Positions 17,210 to 21,567 of a stretch of DNA of 21,567 nucleotides are shown one piece after another. The stretch is from contig CAZGUY010000012.1 in assembly GCA_964528795.1 (NCBI GenBank), positions 1-21,567 of the forward strand. Direction: 5' to 3'. A program made the translations under genes and the position numbers. Under the pieces are notes generated by a model. That model worked only from the letters and a program-made list of their open reading frames with translations, made no database searches and was not told where the DNA came from. Origin of the DNA: DATFJC01 sp964528795 (lineage in GTDB: Bacteria > Patescibacteriota > Patescibacteriia > UBA2591 > UBA6264). Positions within the stretch are counted from its first letter, which is position 1; every line of letters begins with the position of its first letter.

Positions 17210-18139
17210 ATGGATATTAGTGTTAGACAAAATGTTAACCTAAAACCTTTAACCACTTTTAGAATTGGCGGTCAAGCCAAGTTCTTTTTTAAGCCTAAAA
17301 ACAAAAAACAAGTAATTAAGGGTTTTAATTGGGCTAAGGAAAAAGATTTAAATATATTTTTATTAGGGGGAGGAAGTAATATTTTGGTTTCTGATAAAGG
17401 TTTTAATGGTTTAGTTTTAAAACTGGGCTTAAATAAAATAAAAAAGGTTTTTGAAGATAAAAATAAAGTAAGGTTAGAAGTAGGAGGGGGAGTTTTATTG
17501 CCTCAACTTTTAAGTTTTTGTTTAAATAATGATTTAAGGGGCATGATCTGGTCAGTTGGTATACCAGGAACTTTAGGGGGAGCTATTTTTGGTAATGCTG
17601 GAGCCCATAATAAATCTATTGGAGATTTTGTTTTAAGAGTAGAAGTTTTATCAAATGGAAAAGTTAAAAAAATAAAAGCAAGTGATAAATTTTCTTATAG
17701 AAATAGTTTTTTTAAGAAAAATGACTTTATTATTTTAAAAGCTTTATTAGAATTTAAAAAAGGTATTACAAAAGAAAATAAAAAGAATTTTAAAAAGTGG
17801 CGCAAAAGAAGAACAGATTTACCGTCTTCTATGACAGCTGGTTGTGTTTTTGAAAATGTTCCTTTTAAAAATTTTTCTAAAAAAATAATAAAAAAGTATT
17901 CTGATTTTGATAATTTTGGTGAAAAAGTACCTACTGGTTGGTTAATTGAAAAGTCTGGTTTAAAAGGTAAAACAATAGGGGAGGCTATGGTAAGCAAGCG
18001 TCATGCCAATTTTATATTAAATACTGGTCAGGCTAAAAGTGAAGATGTGAAAGAATTAATTGATTTAATCAAAACAAAAGTTAAAGATAAATTTGGTGTT
18101 TTATTAAAAGAAGAAATCCAATACATTGGAGATAATTAA
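17210..18139 (+). CDS. murB: UDP-N-acetylenolpyruvoylglucosamine reductase
   Basis: 309 residues, type II-like MurB. FAD-binding elements: TTFRIGGQAKFF (15-26), LLGGGSNILVSD (51-62), GMIWSVGIPGTLGGAIFGNAG (111-131). Substrate/catalytic elements: Y163-R164 (YRNSFF), C212 in AGCVFEN at the proton-donor position where Ser or Cys occurs, SGLKGKTIGEAMVSKRHANFI (249-269) and Glu near 301 (KEEIQYIG). It reduces UDP-GlcNAc-enolpyruvate to UDP-MurNAc using NADPH, the second committed step of peptidoglycan synthesis, in the cytosol, so this organism very likely makes its own wall. First gene of a two-gene operon, divergent from corA. Confidence 0.95.
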   Translation: MDISVRQNVNLKPLTTFRIGGQAKFFFKPKNKKQVIKGFNWAKEKDLNIFLLGGGSNILVSDKGFNGLVLKLGLNKIKKVFEDKNKVRLEVGGGVLLPQLLSFCLNNDLRGMIWSVGIPGTLGGAIFGNAGAHNKSIGDFVLRVEVLSNGKVKKIKASDKFSYRNSFFKKNDFIILKALLEFKKGITKENKKNFKKWRKRRTDLPSSMTAGCVFENVPFKNFSKKIIKKYSDFDNFGEKVPTGWLIEKSGLKGKTIGEAMVSKRHANFILNTGQAKSEDVKELIDLIKTKVKDKFGVLLKEEIQYIGDN

Positions 18140-18144
18140 TTTTT

Positions 18145-18783
18145 ATGCAATATAGATTTCCTTCATTTAAAGTTTATTTTATATTTGTAGCAATTTTGCT
18201 TTTTATATTTTTACTTTGTTTTATTCCTTCGGCTAAAATTAGTTTGTTTTTAACTCCAGAACCTTTGATTGTAGATTTTGATTTTAATGTTAGCACCCAG
18301 GTTGAAAAAAGATTTTTTCATATTAACACTATTCCAGGAGAAATTGTTTCAATTGTTAAGGCAAGAGCTAATCCAGAATTTCAATTAGTTGATTCTTTAG
18401 TGTTTGACAATGGTCACAAAGCTTTAATTTTTTCAAAAAAGGATTTAAAAGACTTTGTTGATTACAAAGTTAAAAATATTTTAAAGGATAGTATTGATCA
18501 GATGGAAGTTCAAAATTTTCATCCTGAAAAATGGGATGTAAGAGTAACTGATAAAAAAGATATGTCAACTAGTGCAACTTTAAGGGTTAGTATTTCTGAA
18601 AATACTTATCCTATAGTTAATAAAGATAATTTAAAAAGACGGTTGGTTTTTTCTACAAAAGAACAAGCTAAAAAGGAAATTAAAGACAGAATTGATGTGG
18701 AAAAGATAGAAATTAAAACCAAGCCCTTTTTATACGATCGTTTACCTGTGTTTAAGGGGAGGATATCATTTGATATTAAATAG
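18145..18783 (+). CDS. Membrane-anchored extracytoplasmic protein downstream of murB (function unknown, CPR-type)
   Basis: 212 residues, one N-terminal membrane helix (about 10-28) after a short basic tail, and the rest outside. The beginning of the exported part (IPSAKISLFLTPEPLIVDFDFNV) and a conserved-looking IPGEIV pattern, plus the end (KEQAKKEIKDRIDVEKIEIKTKPFLYDRLP...ISFDI), resemble a membrane-anchored family I recall in Parcubacteria, sometimes labelled baseplate-J-like. Position after murB recalls ftsQ/divIB, also a single-helix protein with an extracellular beta domain, but no clear POTRA signature is seen. It starts 5 bases after the murB stop, so it is translated with murB and probably acts in wall or envelope work. 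Function remains unassigned. Confidence 0.8.
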   Translation: MQYRFPSFKVYFIFVAILLFIFLLCFIPSAKISLFLTPEPLIVDFDFNVSTQVEKRFFHINTIPGEIVSIVKARANPEFQLVDSLVFDNGHKALIFSKKDLKDFVDYKVKNILKDSIDQMEVQNFHPEKWDVRVTDKKDMSTSATLRVSISENTYPIVNKDNLKRRLVFSTKEQAKKEIKDRIDVEKIEIKTKPFLYDRLPVFKGRISFDIK

Positions 18784-18827
18784 TATTTAAGTTATAATGG
18801 TTAGTGTTTTTGAAGTTATAAAATCAC

Positions 18828-18855
18828 TTGACACAAAAACACAAATCTTTATAAT
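18828..18855 (+). promoter_or_regulatory. Perfect-box sigma70 promoter of the infA-rpoA operon (TTGACA-16-TATAAT)
   Basis: TTGACA (18828-18833), 16-base spacer, TATAAT (18850-18855). All 12 box positions are consensus. Transcription should start at about 18862, giving a leader of some 26 bases before infA that is T-rich and has no SD. Confidence 0.88.
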
Positions 18856-18887
18856 AAATACTACGAATAATTTATATTTAATTTTTT

Positions 18888-19154
18888 ATGTCAAAAAACA
18901 ATAAAGATCAAGGAAACGATAATCAGGAAAGTCAAAAGAATTTATCTAAGGAATTTATTAAAGCAGAAGGGACCGTTGAGAAATTGTTACCTTCAGCTAA
19001 ATTCAAAGTAAAACTAGACAACGGTAAAACTATTCGAGCTCACTTGTCTGGGAAAATGAGAATGCACAAGATTAAGATTTTACCAGGTGATACAGTAAAA
19101 GTAGAAATGAGTCCATATGATTTAACCAAAGGAAGAATAGTGTACCGCTTATAA
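18888..19154 (+). CDS. infA: Translation initiation factor IF-1 with a 17-residue N-terminal extension
   Basis: 88 residues; the OB-fold from about residue 23 reads [24 protein letters not shown]...[37 protein letters not shown], an unmistakable IF-1 core. Usual IF-1 is 71-72 residues, so about 17 hydrophilic residues ([17 protein letters not shown]) are added in front. The start at 18888 fits the promoter 32 bases upstream; no other in-frame ATG lies between it and the core. IF-1 blocks the A site during initiation. It heads the operon with rpmJ, rpsM, rpsK, rpsD and rpoA. Confidence 0.96.
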   Translation: MSKNNKDQGNDNQESQKNLSKEFIKAEGTVEKLLPSAKFKVKLDNGKTIRAHLSGKMRMHKIKILPGDTVKVEMSPYDLTKGRIVYRL

Positions 19155-19165
19155 CCAATAAATTT

Positions 19166-19279
19166 ATGAAAGTAAGATCATCAGTTAAAAAAATGTGTCC
19201 ACATTGTAAAGTAGTCCGCCGAGGTAAGCGGTTGTATGTGGTATGCAAAGATCCTAAACATAAACAAAGACAAGGATAA
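19166..19279 (+). CDS. rpmJ: 50S ribosomal protein L36 (bL36), zinc-binding form
   Basis: 37 residues: starts [15 protein letters not shown] and ends [13 protein letters not shown] (here DPKHKQRQG). The zinc ligands C11, C14, C27 and H32 are all present, so this is the C+ form. Its length and its place between infA and rpsM are canonical. It lies 11 bases after infA with no SD. bL36 docks on 23S rRNA near the base of the L7/L12 stalk. Confidence 0.96.
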   Translation: MKVRSSVKKMCPHCKVVRRGKRLYVVCKDPKHKQRQG

Positions 19280-19304
19280 ATTAAATAAATGTTTTTATAT
19301 AATA

Positions 19305-19339
19305 ATTGGCTAATTGAGTTATTCAATTAACCAATTTTT
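19305..19339 (+). promoter_or_regulatory. Terminator-like hairpin between rpmJ and rpsM
   Basis: Arms attggctaattga (19305-19317) and tcaattaaccaat (19323-19335), 12 of 13 pairs with one C-A mismatch, loop gttat, followed by five T (19335-19339). It lies 25 bases before rpsM within an operon. Attenuator, RNA-processing site or S4-type autoregulatory element are the options. Confidence 0.6.
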
Positions 19340-19364
19340 AATCACTAACTAAATTTATATTTTT

Positions 19365-19754
19365 ATGGCAAGAATTGAAGGAGTAAATCTTCCAAATAAA
19401 AAAAAGATCAAAGTAGGTTTAACCTATATTTTTGGTATTGGTCAATCACGAGCTTTAGACATTTTAGAAAAAGCTAATATTGATAAAGAAAAAAGAGTTC
19501 ACAAACTAAACTCCAAAGAAATAGACAAATTAAAAAAGATAATTGAGGATTATAAAACAGAAGGACCCTTAAAACGTGAAATATCTGCTAATATTAAAAG
19601 GTTGAAAGATATTAATTCTTATCGTGGTTCTCGTCACAAAAAGAATTTACCAGTAAGGGGTCAGCAAACTCAATCTAATAGTAGAACTGTTAGAGGTAAT
19701 AAAAGAGATAGATCTTTGGCTACTGGTAAAAGATCAGGACCAAAAGCACCATAA
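19365..19754 (+). CDS. rpsM: 30S ribosomal protein S13 (uS13)
   Basis: 129 residues (E. coli 118). Begins MARIEGVNLPNKKKIKVGLTYIFGIG and has the conserved C-terminal RGSRHKKNLPVRGQQTQSNSRTVRG, the typical RGQRT variant being RGQQT here. uS13 lies in the 30S head and contacts uL5 and tRNA in bridge B1. The C-terminus is about ten residues longer (RDRSLATGKRSGPKAP). The ATG follows a T-run with no SD. Confidence 0.97.
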   Translation: MARIEGVNLPNKKKIKVGLTYIFGIGQSRALDILEKANIDKEKRVHKLNSKEIDKLKKIIEDYKTEGPLKREISANIKRLKDINSYRGSRHKKNLPVRGQQTQSNSRTVRGNKRDRSLATGKRSGPKAP

Positions 19755-19776
19755 TCGGTAATTCAAAAGTAAATTT

Positions 19777-20157
19777 ATGTCAAAAAAGAGAAAATCTAAA
19801 CCTAAAAAACAAATTTCAAGAGGTCGAGCTTATATTAAAGCAACCTATAATAATACTGTTGTCAGCATAACAGATTCTGCTGGCAATGTTTTGGGTTGGT
19901 CAAGTGCTGGTAAATGCGGTTTTAGAGGACCAAAGCAGGCCACTCCATATGCTGCTAGCATTATTGTAAAAGATGCTATAGAAAATCTTGATAATTATAA
20001 AATTAATGATGTAGACGTATTTGTAAAAGGAGTAGGTATGGGTAAAGAATCTGCTATTAGATCTCTTTATTCAAATGGTCTAAATATTTTATCTATTAAA
20101 GATACCACTCCAGTACCTCATAATGGTTGCAGACCTCCTAAATCAAGGAGAGTCTAA
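19777..20157 (+). CDS. rpsK: 30S ribosomal protein S11 (uS11)
   Basis: 126 residues, normal length. AYIKATYNNTVVSITDSAGNVLGWSSAGKCGFRGPKQATPYAA (18-60) and the C-terminal PHNGCRPPKSRRV are diagnostic. The NG step in the latter is the conserved site often converted to isoaspartate. uS11 lines the mRNA exit site on the platform. It lies 22 bases after rpsM. Confidence 0.97.
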   Translation: MSKKRKSKPKKQISRGRAYIKATYNNTVVSITDSAGNVLGWSSAGKCGFRGPKQATPYAASIIVKDAIENLDNYKINDVDVFVKGVGMGKESAIRSLYSNGLNILSIKDTTPVPHNGCRPPKSRRV

Positions 20158-20169
20158 TTTTTTATATTA

Positions 20170-20188
20170 ATAAATTACCTTAATTTAT
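20170..20188 (+). promoter_or_regulatory. Small AU-only hairpin immediately before rpsD
   Basis: Perfect 8-bp arms ataaatta / taatttat with loop cct, ending 6 bases before the rpsD ATG. It is short and AT-only in an AT-rich genome, so it may be chance; its location is where S4 autocontrol of translation would act. Confidence 0.3.
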
Positions 20189-20194
20189 ACATAC

Positions 20195-20824
20195 ATGAGT
20201 AAAAAGGAATCTAAATGTAAAATTTGTAGAAGAGCTGGTAAAAAGCTCTTTTTAAAGGGTGATCGTTGTCATTCCTCAAAATGTGCTATGAATAAAAGGA
20301 AGTTTCCTCCTGGACAACATGGTCCAAAAGGATTTCCTCGTTCTTCAGAATATGGCAGACAGTTAAGAGAAAAACAAGCTCTTAAGAATTTTTATCATTT
20401 AAGAGAAAAACAATTTAAAAATTACTTTGATAAAGCAAAGCAAAAAGGTAAAAATACAGAAACTTGGTTTTTAAGATTACTTGAAAAACGTCTTGATAAT
20501 GTAGTTTATAGAGCCCAATTTGCTAAGGCTAGACTTCAAGCTAGACAATTGGTTTCTCATGGTCATGTCTTAGTTAATGGAAAAAAAATGGATATCCCAT
20601 CTCATCAAGTTGAGGTAGGGGACACTATTGAAGTTAAAGATAACAAGGATATAAAACAAGTTGTTAAAGACAGATTAGCTGAAAAAGACAAAGATCAACA
20701 AATCCCTAAATGGATTGATGTTAATGAGAAAAAATTAAAAATCAAAATAATTGAAGAGCCAAGTGAAGACGACTTGCCTCACGAGTTTGAAACTCGAAGA
20801 ATTATTGCTTACTATAGTAGATAA
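20195..20824 (+). CDS. rpsD: 30S ribosomal protein S4 (uS4), zinc-ribbon form
   Basis: 209 residues, standard length. N-terminus carries a zinc site C8-x2-C11...C25-x4-C30, i.e. the C+ form of S4. The rest follows the family: FPPGQHGPKG, YGRQLREKQALKNFYHLREKQF, then the S4 RNA-binding domain LEKRLDNVVYRAQFAKARLQARQLVSHGHVLVNG (about 92-127). S4 is a primary 16S rRNA binder nucleating 30S assembly and, in other bacteria, a translational repressor of its own operon. The start ATG is preceded by C, unlike the T-ATG found at most starts here. Confidence 0.97.
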   Translation: MSKKESKCKICRRAGKKLFLKGDRCHSSKCAMNKRKFPPGQHGPKGFPRSSEYGRQLREKQALKNFYHLREKQFKNYFDKAKQKGKNTETWFLRLLEKRLDNVVYRAQFAKARLQARQLVSHGHVLVNGKKMDIPSHQVEVGDTIEVKDNKDIKQVVKDRLAEKDKDQQIPKWIDVNEKKLKIKIIEEPSEDDLPHEFETRRIIAYYSR

Positions 20825-20866
20825 ACTATAAATTAGTATATATATTTCATTAATAAAAATAATTTT

Positions 20867-21567
20867 ATGGCAAAAGATAATATTTTTTTACCAAACAAAG
20901 TAACCTATAAAAAGGGAGATAAAAAAAATCAAGGTTCTATTGTAATTGAGCCTTGTTATCCTGGTTATGGTACTACTTGGGGTAACACCTTACGTAGGGT
21001 TCTTTTAACCTCTTTACAAGGAGGAGCTGTTACAGCAGTTAAAATTAAAGGAGCTAGGTATGAATTTTCTTCTATTGACGGTGTAAAAGAAGATGTTTTG
21101 GAAGTAATATTAAATCTTAAGCTTTTAAGACTTAAAATTCACGGAGAGCACGAAGATCCTATAAAATTACATTTAGAAGTTAAGGGCAAGGGTGAAGTTA
21201 AAGCAAAAGATATTGAAACTACTTCTGATGTAGATGTAGCTAACCCTGATCTTACAATTGCTAATATTACTAGCAAAAAAACAACATTAGAAATGGAAAT
21301 TTTTGTTGAAAAAGGATATGGTTGGAAATCCTCAGAAGATAAAGATAAAAAAGATTTAGGTATTGGCGTGATTGTAACTGACTCAGCTTATAGTCCAATT
21401 AAAAAAGTAGGTATGGATATTGAAAATGTTCGTGTTGGAGAAAGAACGGATTATGATAAATTAACCTTAAATATTACCACTGATGGAACCATTACCCCAA
21501 AAGATGCTTTTATAAAAGCTAGCTCATTAATTCGTAAGCAATTTGACTTTTTAAGTGACTTTTTAGA
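20867..21567 (+). CDS. rpoA: DNA-directed RNA polymerase subunit alpha, N-terminal part (cut by window end)
   Basis: 233 codons are visible, open to the window end. MAKDNIFLPN leads into the alpha-NTD: GSIVIEPCYPGYGTTWGNTLRRVLLTSL (family GxGxTLGNALRRxLLSS, with GTTWGN here), GVKEDVLEVILNLK, DLTIANITSKK, domain 2 with YSPIKKVGMDIENVRVGERTDYDKLTLNITTDGTITPKDAFIKASSLI. The NTD dimerises and nucleates polymerase assembly; the CTD and any linker lie beyond the window. It follows rpsD by 42 bases in the classic alpha-operon order; rplQ would be expected next. Confidence 0.96.
   Translation, partial: MAKDNIFLPNKVTYKKGDKKNQGSIVIEPCYPGYGTTWGNTLRRVLLTSLQGGAVTAVKIKGARYEFSSIDGVKEDVLEVILNLKLLRLKIHGEHEDPIKLHLEVKGKGEVKAKDIETTSDVDVANPDLTIANITSKKTTLEMEIFVEKGYGWKSSEDKDKKDLGIGVIVTDSAYSPIKKVGMDIENVRVGERTDYDKLTLNITTDGTITPKDAFIKASSLIRKQFDFLSDFL

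Noticed and set aside
17695..17997. 100-codon minus-strand frame inside murB
   Set aside because: Antisense to catalytic murB sequence; no initiation signals.
19072..19326. 84-codon minus-strand frame across the infA end and rpmJ
   Set aside because: Overlaps two confident ribosome-related genes on the plus strand; no promoter or SD.

Overview
The window looks like a scaffold from a small, AT-rich bacterium, most likely a member of the Candidate Phyla Radiation (Patescibacteria, Parcubacteria-like). This rests on the very low GC, tightly packed genes with tiny spacers, almost exclusive use of TAA/TAG stops under the standard code (no in-frame TGA in any conserved gene), CPR-like zinc-ribbon S4 and bL36, lineage-specific membrane proteins, and an almost complete lack of Shine-Dalgarno sequences. 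uL1 is present, which argues against the CPR subgroups that lost it. The phylum is inferred from style and gene content, not from a tree. Three runs of exactly 100 N (5560-5659, 10589-10688, 12365-12464) are scaffold gaps of unknown true size; each interrupts or borders a gene.

Region 1 (1-5157, all +) is a tight DNA-metabolism and housekeeping operon: xseA (3' part), xseB, an encapsulin-cargo-type ferritin-like protein, cdd, tatD and a 990-residue UvrD-type helicase fused to a PD-(D/E)XK nuclease. It ends at a palindromic terminator shared with a small minus-strand gene.

Region 2 (5158-10760) is the accessory part. It holds a small possibly Sm-like protein (-), a giant acidic, cysteine-free, membrane-segment-containing protein of at least 1402 residues (+), and a membrane-anchored coiled-coil protein (-). 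The two minus-strand genes have consensus sigma70 promoters and strong Shine-Dalgarno sequences; none of the roughly twenty other starts has one. Two DnaA-box-like TTGTCCACA repeats lie against the first gap.

Region 3 (10760-14774, +) holds gyrB (interrupted by a gap that hides about 125 residues), then secE-nusG-rplK-rplA behind their own promoter and a leader hairpin, ending at another shared terminator.

Region 4 (14800-18783) is a corA-cysS operon (-) divergent from a murB plus membrane-protein operon (+). CorA has AMN in place of the hallmark GMN, and CysRS has Asp at a canonical zinc-ligand Cys.

Region 5 (18828-21567, +) is the translation/transcription operon infA-rpmJ-rpsM-rpsK-rpsD-rpoA, driven by a perfect TTGACA-16-TATAAT promoter. 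It has a terminator-like hairpin before rpsM, and rpoA runs off the window.

Most of the window is ordinary core machinery. The least explained material is region 2 and the split in translation-initiation signals that sets it apart.
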